Positions 18,347 to 26,387 of a DNA stretch of 43,507 nt are shown here, in pieces (position 1 is the first letter of the stretch; the number at the start of each line of letters is the position of its first letter). The stretch comes from Paenibacillus terrae. GTDB taxonomy: Bacteria > Bacillota > Bacilli > Paenibacillales > Paenibacillaceae. Position numbers and translations under genes: made by a program. The DNA is taken from assembly GCF_005217525.1 (NCBI RefSeq), contig NZ_PNXQ01000016.1:95360-138866 (forward strand), given 5' to 3'. The notes under the pieces are model-generated. The model was not told the origin of the DNA. It searched no databases and saw nothing but the letters and a program-made list of their open reading frames with translations.

Positions 18347-19453
18347 ATGTCTATGCTTGACGTTTTACAAGGAAATCGTGGACTCATGCCAGAGTACTAC
18401 AAGACACTGACGGTTGCTGATATGGAGCAGCGTGTCGCCCAGCTAAAGCAAAAATGGGGGCAAAAGCTGCTAATTCCGGGCCATCACTATCAGAAGGATG
18501 AGGTTATTCAGTTTGCAGATATGACAGGGGATTCCCTTCAGCTTGCCCAAATGGCGGCACAAAATAAGGAAGCAGAATTTATTGTGTTTTGTGGAGTACA
18601 TTTTATGGCAGAAACAGCGGATATGCTGACTACGGATCGGCAAACGGTCGTGCTGCCGGATATGCGCGCAGGCTGCTCGATGGCAGATATGGCGAATATG
18701 GAGCAGACAGAGCGGGCCTGGAAGCATTTGCAGGAGATGGTAGGCGACACAATCATCCCACTGACCTATGTGAATTCCACGGCAGAAATTAAAGCTTTTG
18801 TCGGGAGACATGGCGGGGCTACGGTAACCTCTTCGAATGCCAAGCAAGTGCTGGACTGGGCGCTGAAGCAGAAGGAACGCATTTTGTTTTTGCCGGATCA
18901 GCACCTGGGCCGCAACACAGCTTATGATCTTGGAGTTCCGCTGAATGAAATGGCGGTGTGGAATCCAATGACCGATCAACTGGAGACGGACCGTGACCCG
19001 GCAGCCGTAAAAATTGTTTTATGGAAAGGGCATTGCTCTGTTCATGAAAAATTTACAGTCGAGAATATCCGTCATATCCGTGAGCGTGACGAAAACATCC
19101 GGGTCATTGTTCATCCCGAATGCTCTTATGAGGTTGTTCAGCTTGCAGATTGCGCGGGCTCCACGAAATTCATCATCGACACAATCCATGCGGCAGAGCC
19201 GGGGACAAAATGGGCCGTTGGTACGGAAATGAATCTCGTGCAGCGTATCCGGCAGCAGTACCCTGAACAGCAAATTGAATCGCTCAATCCCGATATGTGT
19301 CCCTGCCTGACGATGAACCGGATTGATCTTCCCCATCTGCTGTGGGCGATGGAGCAGATTGACCGTGGAGAGCCTGTGGGTGTGATTCGTGTTAACGATC
19401 AGGTTAGGCAGGATGCTGTGCTGGCCCTGAACCGCATGCTTGCTATCCCTTAA
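18347..19453 (+). CDS. nadA: Quinolinate synthase NadA
   Basis: 368 residues, the Bacillus-type length. The enzyme condenses iminoaspartate with dihydroxyacetone phosphate to quinolinate in de novo NAD synthesis. Cys110 (AGCSMADM), Cys230 (GHCSVH) and Cys320 (DMCPCL) fall at the positions known to bind the 4Fe-4S cluster in the B. subtilis enzyme. The early PGHHYQ and HPECSYEV motifs are also present. ATG at 18347 follows TGGAGGG. Neither nadB nor nadC follows: the next gene is convergent and only nine bases away. The other pathway genes must lie elsewhere. Confidence 0.97.
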   Translation: MSMLDVLQGNRGLMPEYYKTLTVADMEQRVAQLKQKWGQKLLIPGHHYQKDEVIQFADMTGDSLQLAQMAAQNKEAEFIVFCGVHFMAETADMLTTDRQTVVLPDMRAGCSMADMANMEQTERAWKHLQEMVGDTIIPLTYVNSTAEIKAFVGRHGGATVTSSNAKQVLDWALKQKERILFLPDQHLGRNTAYDLGVPLNEMAVWNPMTDQLETDRDPAAVKIVLWKGHCSVHEKFTVENIRHIRERDENIRVIVHPECSYEVVQLADCAGSTKFIIDTIHAAEPGTKWAVGTEMNLVQRIRQQYPEQQIESLNPDMCPCLTMNRIDLPHLLWAMEQIDRGEPVGVIRVNDQVRQDAVLALNRMLAIP

Positions 19454-19462
19454 GGTTTGAAA

Positions 19463-20821
19463 TTATTTTAAAGAAGCAGGTAGCTTGACAGCATGCAGAC
19501 GGTTGCCGCTTTGAATAAATATCATCCCGCCGGATTTGAGCGTTGGACCGAAGGAGCGTGATCCAATGTTGACGGTAAACACGGGTTTCAAGGTCATCAG
19601 GTCATAACCATGAAACACGCCATCTGATTGTCCAACATAGACCCCTTTGCCGAATACGTCAGCCTGAATGGTTGGATTATCTCCGTAATCATAATGGATG
19701 AATTGCCCGGAGGCCAACTTCATGGCAATCAATCCACCAGTGCTAAAATCCTGGTAGAACATGCGGCCTTCATGAATGGACCATAAAGGAACAAGCTGCT
19801 CATAGCCATTTTGCGACCACTTGCGAGCAGGTTTGCTGTCTGGCTTGTAGTTCCAGAAGTCATAGGAAGCCAGTGCCTTTCCCTGAAAAACATAAAGGTC
19901 TTTGCCGTCCAGAAAAGCAGAGCCATGAATGCCTCCGGATCGGAAGATACCGTCTTTATTCTCAGGGTCGGTCCAGCGGTATTGACGCTCCCCTTTGGAT
20001 TCTCCTGTCTTGAGATTATACTGTGCTATCGTAATCTTTCTGTTTACCGGGTCGTCATCCATCATAAACGTGTTGACAACAGAGTAGACGACCCCGTTTT
20101 TAATGGTTAGTGGAAAGGAAGTTCTGAAGCTTTCCCAAAGCTTTTTGCCAGTTTTAGCATCATAGGCATTAATCTGTTCAAAGGTCAGGCTGCCCTGTAC
20201 GTTATAGTTGCGGATAAGGACACCATCAGTTTCCATTAACTGGTTCAGACCGTGGTACGAGTCCTTATCCTCACTGATTTTCCATTTGAGCTTGCCGCTG
20301 GCAGCATCAACGGCAGCCGTTTGCTCCGACTGTGTAATGTATACTGTAGAGTCGATTCTATAAATATGATCTGCCTTGGTAAATCCTAATGAAGTGGTCC
20401 ATGCTTTCTTGCCTGATTCTCTAACGGCATAGATGGAACCACTCTGTGTCATTCCGTAGATGGTGTCGTTGCTATGAATCAAAACAGGGGTAAGCTGATT
20501 GCCATATTGCCACAATTTCCGTCCCGAAGTACCTTCCAGGGCAACCAGTCTGTGGTTAGAATCCACTGCGAACACCTTACCGTTTTCCGCAACCGCAACT
20601 GCCTGATCTGGAACCTGATTTCTATCGATTGGGATAACGGGAAAAGACCAGGAGGGCTTGATCACAGGCGCTTGGATTGGAGAACTATAAGCCCCGTTGC
20701 TCATAGAAACCGTCGCTTGCTCTGCATTTGCTTTTAAGGCAAACCCACCGCCAGTCAAAGGCAGCCCGATGCTGACTATCGCCAATCCTGTTAGCAATGA
20801 GCTATGTATCGTTTTCTTCAT
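19463..20821 (-). CDS. Exported PQQ-like beta-propeller repeat protein
   Basis: 452 residues with a signal peptide (hydrophobic segment about 10-28, cleavage near ANA at 31-33). It then has repeated blade motifs of the PQQ_2 type: GKVFAVDSNHRLVAL, GKKLW, SGKLKWK, GSIYAV and DGVFHGYDL. Such propellers are usually scaffolds or sensors and bind proteins or sugars. No PQQ-enzyme active site is visible, and no partner is encoded alongside. The ATG at 20821 has AAAGGAG upstream. An overlapping ATG four bases earlier is out of frame. Confidence 0.85.
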   Translation of the reverse strand: MKKTIHSSLLTGLAIVSIGLPLTGGGFALKANAEQATVSMSNGAYSSPIQAPVIKPSWSFPVIPIDRNQVPDQAVAVAENGKVFAVDSNHRLVALEGTSGRKLWQYGNQLTPVLIHSNDTIYGMTQSGSIYAVRESGKKAWTTSLGFTKADHIYRIDSTVYITQSEQTAAVDAASGKLKWKISEDKDSYHGLNQLMETDGVLIRNYNVQGSLTFEQINAYDAKTGKKLWESFRTSFPLTIKNGVVYSVVNTFMMDDDPVNRKITIAQYNLKTGESKGERQYRWTDPENKDGIFRSGGIHGSAFLDGKDLYVFQGKALASYDFWNYKPDSKPARKWSQNGYEQLVPLWSIHEGRMFYQDFSTGGLIAMKLASGQFIHYDYGDNPTIQADVFGKGVYVGQSDGVFHGYDLMTLKPVFTVNIGSRSFGPTLKSGGMIFIQSGNRLHAVKLPASLK

Positions 20822-21018
20822 TCATGCTTGCTCCTTTAATAGTTAAATTGGGTGTAAGGCTTGGGTAAGCCTACCTTTGATTAGACTGTAAAAAGAACCA
20901 AAAGTTTCATAATCCATTTCATTTTCAGTTCTTTTTTGAGTAAGAGGGATGCTTAAATTTAGTAGTACGACAACCTGTTTTATCACTTTCTAATGTAATA
21001 GTCGCTTGCCTGGTTTCG

Positions 21019-21027
21019 TGCTATAAT
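21019..21027 (+). promoter_or_regulatory. Extended -10 promoter for the leader-yidC operon
   Basis: TGCTATAAT is a perfect TGn-TATAAT extended -10 element. No good -35 hexamer sits 17 bases upstream, which extended -10 promoters tolerate. It lies 30 bases before the leader start codon. Confidence 0.55.
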
Positions 21028-21057
21028 CGTAGCAACGAATCGAAGGAGGTGAATCCC

Positions 21058-21378
21058 TTGTTTGAGCTTCAGGACCTGCTCCCCTACTTATTTACGATCG
21101 GCTTGCTGTGTACGGTAACCTACGCATATCTCGCTCATTTGCACGGCAATGTGCCTGAATGCTGGATAGAAGGCGGGGCCGTGCGGTCGCATGCTTCTCC
21201 GCTGATGCCGTTAACTGCCCGCGGGCAGGACATGCCTGTCCGGCTGGCACGTCATATCCGGCGGAAGGAAGCGCCGGATGAAGACGCGTCAGATTGTTCC
21301 CCCTCGTTGAACGATGGCACAGCCAATCAACGAGGAGGAACATATGAAACGATTCAAGGGATTCACCTTTTGGGGTAA
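21058..21378 (+). CDS. MifM-like translation-arrest leader peptide upstream of yidC
   Basis: A TTG start at 21058 lies eight bases after AAGGAGG. The nearby GTG at 21049 overlaps that site and is unlikely. The 106-residue product has one N-terminal hydrophobic segment (about residues 7-25, LLPYLFTIGLLCTVTYAYL), a linker, and a C-terminal stretch RHIRRKEAPDEDASD (65-79) that joins basic and acidic runs. The frame runs 35 bases into yidC in another frame. In B. subtilis, MifM is a membrane-inserted leader of similar size. Its acidic DEEDA-type arrest sequence stalls the ribosome when YidC activity is low and opens a hairpin that hides the yidC2 ribosome binding site. Size, single TM, acidic tail, position and hairpin all match here. 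Homology is inferred, as sequence identity is low. Confidence 0.7.
   Translation: MFELQDLLPYLFTIGLLCTVTYAYLAHLHGNVPECWIEGGAVRSHASPLMPLTARGQDMPVRLARHIRRKEAPDEDASDCSPSLNDGTANQRGGTYETIQGIHLLG
21297..21340 (+). promoter_or_regulatory. Hairpin sequestering the yidC Shine-Dalgarno sequence
   Basis: CCTCGTTGA (21302-21310) pairs perfectly with TCAACGAGG (21327-21335). After one C-A mismatch, TTCC (21297-21300) pairs with GGAA (21337-21340), so the whole GAGGAGGAA site of yidC is masked. A ribosome halted with codons 74-79 of the leader in its P site would cover the left arm and release the site. Confidence 0.75.
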
Positions 21379-22177
21379 AAAAGAACGGATATTCGGAATT
21401 ATGGTAGCGCTGGCGGTGGTTATGCTGCTTTCCGGCTGCGGCGCGAATGCTGCGGAGATTAATGCACAGACACCCGGATTTTTTAATCATTATGTGGTGT
21501 TCCCGCTATCCTGGCTCATTCAGCAATTAGCGCAATGGTTTGGCGGAAGCTTTGGACTGGCGATCATGTCATTGACGTTAATCGTCCGTCTGGCGTTACT
21601 GCCGCTTATGATGCGCCAAACTCGTGCTCAACAGGGGATGAAGCGCAAAATGAGCGCTATGCAGCCCGACTTAGACCGAATTAAGAAGAAGTACGAAAAT
21701 AAGAAGGATGCTGCCAGCCAGCAGAGTATGCAGCAGGAAATGATGTCACTTTACAAAGAGCATCAATTTAATCCGCTGAATATCGGCTGTCTGCCTATTC
21801 TCATTCAGCTACCCATATTGAGCGGTATGTACACAGCCATCCGCTTAACCCCGGAACTGGCGTCTCATTCGTTCCTATGGTTCCGGCTCGGACAGCCTGA
21901 CTGGATTTTAGCGATCATCGTCGCAGTCGTTTATTTGGCACAGGCCAAGCTATCCCAGCTTCAAATGACGGCTGACCAGCGCAAGCAGTTTGCGATCATG
22001 GGATATCTTTCGCCCATTATGATGGCTGTTTTTTCTTTTAACGCGCCTGCTGCCATGCCGTTATACTGGACGGTAAGTGGTACCTTTTTACTGCTCCAGT
22101 CGCTATGGTTCCGTAGACGCTATCCAACGGAGGAAGCAGAGGATAAGGTTAAGCTTGGAGAAGCTACGGCAACCTAA
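21344..22177 (+). CDS. yidC: Membrane protein insertase YidC/OxaA (SpoIIIJ/YidC2-type lipoprotein)
   Basis: A 277-residue insertase. It has a lipoprotein signal (MVALAVVMLLSGCG, lipobox LSGC) and five hydrophobic segments. The conserved hydrophilic-groove Arg lies in the first core helix (LTLIVRLALLPL), followed by a basic cytoplasmic hairpin and the NIGCLPILIQLPIL segment. It inserts and folds membrane proteins with or without SecYEG. ATG at 21344 is chosen because GAGGAGG lies five bases upstream; an in-frame ATG-less extension has no site. The start region is occluded by the 21297-21340 hairpin, which predicts induction when the main YidC is limiting. A strong terminator follows. Confidence 0.93.
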   Translation: MKRFKGFTFWGKKERIFGIMVALAVVMLLSGCGANAAEINAQTPGFFNHYVVFPLSWLIQQLAQWFGGSFGLAIMSLTLIVRLALLPLMMRQTRAQQGMKRKMSAMQPDLDRIKKKYENKKDAASQQSMQQEMMSLYKEHQFNPLNIGCLPILIQLPILSGMYTAIRLTPELASHSFLWFRLGQPDWILAIIVAVVYLAQAKLSQLQMTADQRKQFAIMGYLSPIMMAVFSFNAPAAMPLYWTVSGTFLLLQSLWFRRRYPTEEAEDKVKLGEATAT

Positions 22178-22238
22178 AAAAGATGATATTAGTTTAAATA
22201 TGGGAATTGTGTTTATCGTTTGTAGTATGTAATAACAG

Positions 22239-22283
22239 GATGCCCTTCGAGCCGTTATAAGGTTTGAGAGGCATCTTTTTTTT
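22239..22283 (+). terminator. Intrinsic terminator of the yidC operon
   Basis: GATGCC (22239-22244) pairs with GGCATC (22270-22275), extended inward by about eight more pairs with one mismatch and G-U pairs. A run of eight T follows. Confidence 0.9.
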
Positions 22284-22437
22284 ATGCTTATTGTGGACAT
22301 TTAGCTTGCGTTAATTTAGTGATTATGAAATCCTTATTGGATAAGTTAATTCTTAGAAGTTGGGAGAGGCTATATGAAAACTTCAACCTGTGGGTAAAGT
22401 AAACACACGAATGAATATCACGGAGGACAAACAAGAC

Positions 22438-23106
22438 ATGAAACAAACACCAACAAAGCTTCCCATCTCCTTAGCCCTGCTTACATGTGTAGTATGTGCG
22501 CTCGGTTTCGGTTTAATCGCATTATGGGTTAGCGACCATCAAGTACGGTATTTTGACCAGAAAATCATTACGGATATTCAACAGTTGGAGTCGCCTGCCA
22601 TGACCCGTCTAATGAAATCTTTCACTATGATCGGAAGCGGAATTCCGGTTGTGATTATTATTTTAATCGCTATGTTTGTGCTGCACAGAGTATTGGGACA
22701 CCGCAGAGAACTGCTATTTTTGGTGATTGCTGTGCTGGGCTCGGCGCTGTTGAATACGGTTTTGAAATGGCTATTTCAGCGTGCCAGACCCGAAATTAAC
22801 CGTATTATTGAAGCGAATGGGTACAGCTTTCCGAGCGGACATTCCATGACCGCTTTTAGTATGTATGCGGCGTTGACGTTTTTAGTGTGGAAACATGTTC
22901 CTTTCAGGCCAGGCCGTATCCTTCTTATTGTGCTCAGCAGCCTGCTGATTATAGCGATCGGGACAAGCCGCATTTATTTGGGTGTACATTATCCGAGTGA
23001 CGTTGTGGGTGGCTATTTTATGAGTGGCTGTTGGATGGCTGCCTGTATTTGGTTTTATCAGCGTTATGAAGAACGAATAAATGTAGCCTCATCACGGCGG
23101 CGTTAA
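22438..23106 (+). CDS. PAP2-family membrane phosphatase
   Basis: 222 residues from the ATG at 22438, which follows GGAGG; an in-frame ATG at 22411 is a possible longer start. It has several membrane helices and the three-part PAP2 active site: KWLFQRARP (Lys110, Arg117), PSGH (132-134 ending His134) and SRIYLGVHYPSD (Arg178, His184, Asp188). The family includes undecaprenyl-pyrophosphate phosphatases (BcrC type) and lipid phosphatases acting on the outer face of the membrane. No bacitracin-type transporter is adjacent, so the substrate stays open. Confidence 0.88.
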   Translation: MKQTPTKLPISLALLTCVVCALGFGLIALWVSDHQVRYFDQKIITDIQQLESPAMTRLMKSFTMIGSGIPVVIIILIAMFVLHRVLGHRRELLFLVIAVLGSALLNTVLKWLFQRARPEINRIIEANGYSFPSGHSMTAFSMYAALTFLVWKHVPFRPGRILLIVLSSLLIIAIGTSRIYLGVHYPSDVVGGYFMSGCWMAACIWFYQRYEERINVASSRRR

Positions 23107-23386
23107 GTTTGTACATGTAATCCTTGGTATGCTGTCAGAACTAATGAGAACAGCCAGGATAACCCCAAGCACTCGCAAAGCCAACCTAAGCCAGTTCATT
23201 GATCCAGTGAGGTAAGTATAGTCTACATTAATTAACATGAATAAATTACTCCTTAACATCAAAAAATGAATTACAAAATTACATTATAGAGCGTCCCAAC
23301 GAATAAAAGCTAAAAATCAAATAAAAAAATGCATGTCTTCTCCATTACTCCATTTGTTTTTCTATAGGAAATTAGGTGGTTTTGCG

Positions 23387-24097
23387 ATGGAAAAATCAGT
23401 ACTGATCATTGATGATGAAGAGAAAATATCCAGATTACTACAATTGGAATTATCCCACGAAGGTTATGCAGTTGAAATCGCTCAGACGGGCAAAGAGGGG
23501 CTGGAAAAAGCTTTGGCACACACATGGGATATCATCATTTTGGATGTGATGCTGCCTGAGCTTAACGGAGTCGAGGTGCTAAAGCAGATTCGAAAAGTGG
23601 ACCATCATACACCCATAATTATGGTCACTGCACGTAACAAAACTACTGACAAGGTCTCCGGTCTGGATGAAGGTGCGAATGACTACATTACGAAACCTTT
23701 TGAAATCGAGGAGCTATTAGCGCGGATGCGGGCCAGTATGAGACATCAATTGGAATCCAAAGCTACCTCTTCTCAAGCAAAGGACAAGCTGCCGTATCTT
23801 CGGGTCGATAGCTTGGAACTGGAACCCAAGACACGTTCTGTGGTGCGGGAAGGGAAACGAATCGAACTGACACCCAAAGAATTTGATCTGCTTCATTACC
23901 TCATGGAGCACAAAAATCAAGTATTGCAGCGGGATCAAATGATTCAGGACGTGTGGGGGTTTGATTTTGTGGGGGATACGAATGTAGTCGATGTGTATAT
24001 CAGATATGTTCGTAAAAAAGTGGATCATGGCTACAAAAAAAAGTTGATTAAAACTGTTCGTGGCGTAGGGTATTGCATTAGGGAGGAAGACCATTGA
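23387..24097 (+). CDS. OmpR/PhoB-family response regulator
   Basis: 236 residues. The start at 23387 (MEKSVLIIDDEEK) has TAGGTGG eight bases upstream; a frame beginning at 23333 lacks a site. The receiver domain has acidic Asp9/Asp10, phospho-acceptor Asp53 (LDVMLPELNG), Thr81 and Lys103. The C-terminal winged helix (about 135-232) carries LTPKEFDLL and the VDVYIRYVRKK recognition helix. The gene overlaps its sensor kinase by four bases (TTGA). The regulon is not visible. The ArlR/YkoG-like subgroup is the best guess. Confidence 0.93.
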   Translation: MEKSVLIIDDEEKISRLLQLELSHEGYAVEIAQTGKEGLEKALAHTWDIIILDVMLPELNGVEVLKQIRKVDHHTPIIMVTARNKTTDKVSGLDEGANDYITKPFEIEELLARMRASMRHQLESKATSSQAKDKLPYLRVDSLELEPKTRSVVREGKRIELTPKEFDLLHYLMEHKNQVLQRDQMIQDVWGFDFVGDTNVVDVYIRYVRKKVDHGYKKKLIKTVRGVGYCIREEDH

Positions 24098-25470
24098 AGC
24101 TGCGAACCAAAATTACCCTGCTCAGCTCGATTCTGGTGATGACCATTCTCCTGTTTGTAGACGTTACCGTTCATCTGTTGTTTGTCAAAATCGCCACTCG
24201 TAATGAAAGAGAAGTGCTGCAAAATAAGTGGACTGAAATCATGTCCGAAACCGGTTCCAAGATGATTCTAAAAAATGCATGGGGACCTGAGTTGAAGGAT
24301 GAGCTTTCAGGAGACACCATCCTCAGGGTTTTTGATCAGCAATCCCGCCTTCTGTATGAAGTAAGTCGTCAGTCCCGCTTCAAGCTGGGCGAAATACGTT
24401 TTAATCCTTCTCAAAGCTCACAGCTAACAGATGTACAGGGTCATAAAATCTTGGTCATTCATCTTCCAGTACTTTCTCCAGAGGGAAATCAAGAGGGAAC
24501 GCTGGAGATCGTGGAAAAATGGGATGCGCTCGAAAACAACCTCGATATTTTAAATACGATCCTGGTCACCTCGACTACAGGAGCCATGCTGCTTAGTCTT
24601 GTAGGCAGCACGATTTTAGCGAATGCCATATTGCTACCGATTTCGAGCAGTATCCAGACGATGCAGGAAATTGAACGAAGCCTTAAATTCAAAAAAATCC
24701 CTGCTCGCGCTCACAATCAAGATGAATTGTCCCAAATGACCGCAACCTTTAATCGAATGATGGACAGATTGGAGGAGAGCTTTCAAAGCCAGCAACAATT
24801 CGTCTCAGATGCTTCGCATGAGCTGAATACGACATTAATGATCATTGAGGGTTATGCTAATATGCTGCGACGGTGGGGCACTCGTGACGAGGACATTCAT
24901 AAGGAATCCATTGAATCGATTTATGAAGAAACTCAGCGGATGCGCACGATGACACAGCAATTACTGACTCTGGCTTCTTCACAGCAGAAAGATCCGGAGC
25001 CGTATGAACAGATAGAACTGGTCAATTGCTGTCAACAGGTAGTAGCACATCTGAAGCCTGTACATGATCGTCAAATCACTATTTTTACAGATGAAAAAGA
25101 AATTTGGCTTGATGCCAGCCTTGCAAAAATCAAGCAGTTATTAGTTATATTGCTTGATAATGCTTTAAAGTACAGCTCAGATCCCATCGATATCCAGTTG
25201 TCTACAGATGAAAAGGATGTGTACATCCGCGTCAAGGATTATGGAATCGGGATACCAGAGCACGAAATCAAGCGAGTCTTTGAACGATTTTATCGGGTAG
25301 ATAGCTCTCGTCATCGTAAAACAGGAGGAACCGGGCTTGGGCTACCGATTGCCAAGGCTATTACAGACGTGCATCAGGGGACGATACGTATAGAAAGCGT
25401 AGAAGGAAAAGGAACGGAGGTGACCGTCTCGCTCCCTAGAATACAACAGGAAGGGCTGTCCCTACAGTAG
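24094..25470 (+). CDS. Sensor histidine kinase with an unusual H-box
   Basis: 458 residues from TTG at 24094. It has two membrane segments (about 8-33 and 153-181) flanking an extracytoplasmic sensor of about 120 residues. HAMP follows (about 182-235), then HisKA with phospho-acceptor His242, and HATPase_c with the N box LDNALKYS, the GIGIP loop and GTGLGLPIAKA. The H-box reads SHELNTTL instead of the usual SHELRTPL, so the conserved Arg/Lys and Pro are both replaced. It is coupled to the response regulator upstream. The signal is unknown; the ArlS/YkoH architecture suggests envelope or surface stress. Confidence 0.92.
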   Translation: MKLRTKITLLSSILVMTILLFVDVTVHLLFVKIATRNEREVLQNKWTEIMSETGSKMILKNAWGPELKDELSGDTILRVFDQQSRLLYEVSRQSRFKLGEIRFNPSQSSQLTDVQGHKILVIHLPVLSPEGNQEGTLEIVEKWDALENNLDILNTILVTSTTGAMLLSLVGSTILANAILLPISSSIQTMQEIERSLKFKKIPARAHNQDELSQMTATFNRMMDRLEESFQSQQQFVSDASHELNTTLMIIEGYANMLRRWGTRDEDIHKESIESIYEETQRMRTMTQQLLTLASSQQKDPEPYEQIELVNCCQQVVAHLKPVHDRQITIFTDEKEIWLDASLAKIKQLLVILLDNALKYSSDPIDIQLSTDEKDVYIRVKDYGIGIPEHEIKRVFERFYRVDSSRHRKTGGTGLGLPIAKAITDVHQGTIRIESVEGKGTEVTVSLPRIQQEGLSLQ

Positions 25471-25500
25471 ACATATCTACTCGCGGAACAGCCCTTATTT
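25451..25500 (+). terminator. Terminator overlapping the end of the sensor kinase gene
   Basis: AAGGGCTGT (25451-25459), inside the last codons, pairs with ACAGCCCTT (25488-25496). An inner AGTAGA/TCTACT stem stacks within. The following ATTTGCTGATATTTT is a weak T tract. Confidence 0.65.
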
Positions 25501-25553
25501 GCTGATATTTTGTAAGTGGTTACAGATGAATGAGAATGTAATCTATATCTGTC

Positions 25554-26027
25554 CTAGAGGACACGACGTGCTGTAGTGTAATGGGAGCTCCACCAGCCTG
25601 AATTCAGGTCCGTAATCGTTACGCCGCCTTTACCGAATGTGTGTAAAATTTTTCCGTCCCCCATATAAATCGCTACATGATGAATTGGAGCATAGAAAAA
25701 GACCAGATCGCCTTTTTGCAGCTGACTACGTGGTACAAAAGTGCCGACAGTCGATTGCTGTCTGGAAGAGCGCGGCAGATTGATGCCGTTTTGCCCAAAA
25801 ACATATTGAGTAAATGAAGAGCAATCAAAAGAGCTTGTGTTGCCCGCTGGTGCTCCATGCTGATAGCGTACACCCATAAACTGAGAACCTGTGGAAATAA
25901 TCTGATCAGCTTTATCGACAGAAGCAGCATGAGTGGTTGTTGGTGCAACAACGAAACTCCCGGCGCCGAATGCCAATGTCATTGTAAAGCAAATACCCAT
26001 CCATAATTTTTTTGAAGTATGTCTCAT
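25554..26027 (-). CDS. Secreted NlpC/P60 endopeptidase
   Basis: 157 residues from the ATG at 26027, preceded by GGAGG; a longer frame lacks a site. A signal peptide (hydrophobic 10-28, cleavage near THA at 32-34) is followed directly by a single NlpC/P60 domain with catalytic Cys69 (SSFDCSSF), His117 (HHVAIYMG) and a polar third residue near His129. Such enzymes cut D-Glu to diamino acid bonds in peptidoglycan stem peptides. No LysM or SH3 targeting domain is present, so this is a minimal enzyme like small Bacillus cell-wall hydrolases. Confidence 0.92.
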   Translation of the reverse strand: MRHTSKKLWMGICFTMTLAFGAGSFVVAPTTTHAASVDKADQIISTGSQFMGVRYQHGAPAGNTSSFDCSSFTQYVFGQNGINLPRSSRQQSTVGTFVPRSQLQKGDLVFFYAPIHHVAIYMGDGKILHTFGKGGVTITDLNSGWWSSHYTTARRVL

Positions 26028-26387
26028 GTAAATTACCTCCATTATTTCGTATTTTGTATCTATCATGATGTCCTTGAGATGACAATAACACAAATAAAAT
26101 ATCCGAAATTTACCACTAAAGGTTACAATCCTGTTACCCCAACGGTTTCCCCTCATTTATTAGAAAACGATGAGAATTTTCACCTTATTTTGGGTTGACA
26201 AAATATGAAGCTTCCCCTTACTCCTGGGCACGTATGACAAAGAATGACCTGGAGACGATTTGCACAAGCAATCACGCAAAATATACATACCTATATACTA
26301 CGGTTTATATCTTGTACGGGAATAAGCTCAGTCTCCCGTTCATTTCCTAAAAAGCACACCGTATTTCGATCAGGAAGGGGAATTCGT
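26028..26387. other. Divergent intergenic region, 360 bases
   Basis: No convincing gene is present. A consensus -35 TTGACA lies at 26195-26200 on the plus strand, but the hexamer 17-18 bases on (TTACTC/TACTCC) is a poor -10. On the minus strand TTGTCA-17-TAGATA precedes the NlpC gene. An open plus-strand frame from 26244 into the glycosyltransferase has no ribosome binding site. Confidence 0.5.

Noticed and set aside
20890..20946. AAAAAGAAC...GTTCTTTTT inverted repeat in the region before the yidC leader
   Set aside because: A 39-base AT-rich loop makes a functional hairpin doubtful, and there is no upstream gene on the plus strand needing termination.
21049..21378. GTG at 21049 as start of the yidC leader
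   Set aside because: The GTG overlaps the AAGGAGG sequence itself, so that site can only serve the TTG at 21058.
22374..22397. Seven-codon ORF (MKTSTCG) after GGGAGAGG upstream of the PAP2 gene
   Set aside because: Too short to support, no runs of regulatory codons and no visible attenuator; it may simply be a chance ATG.
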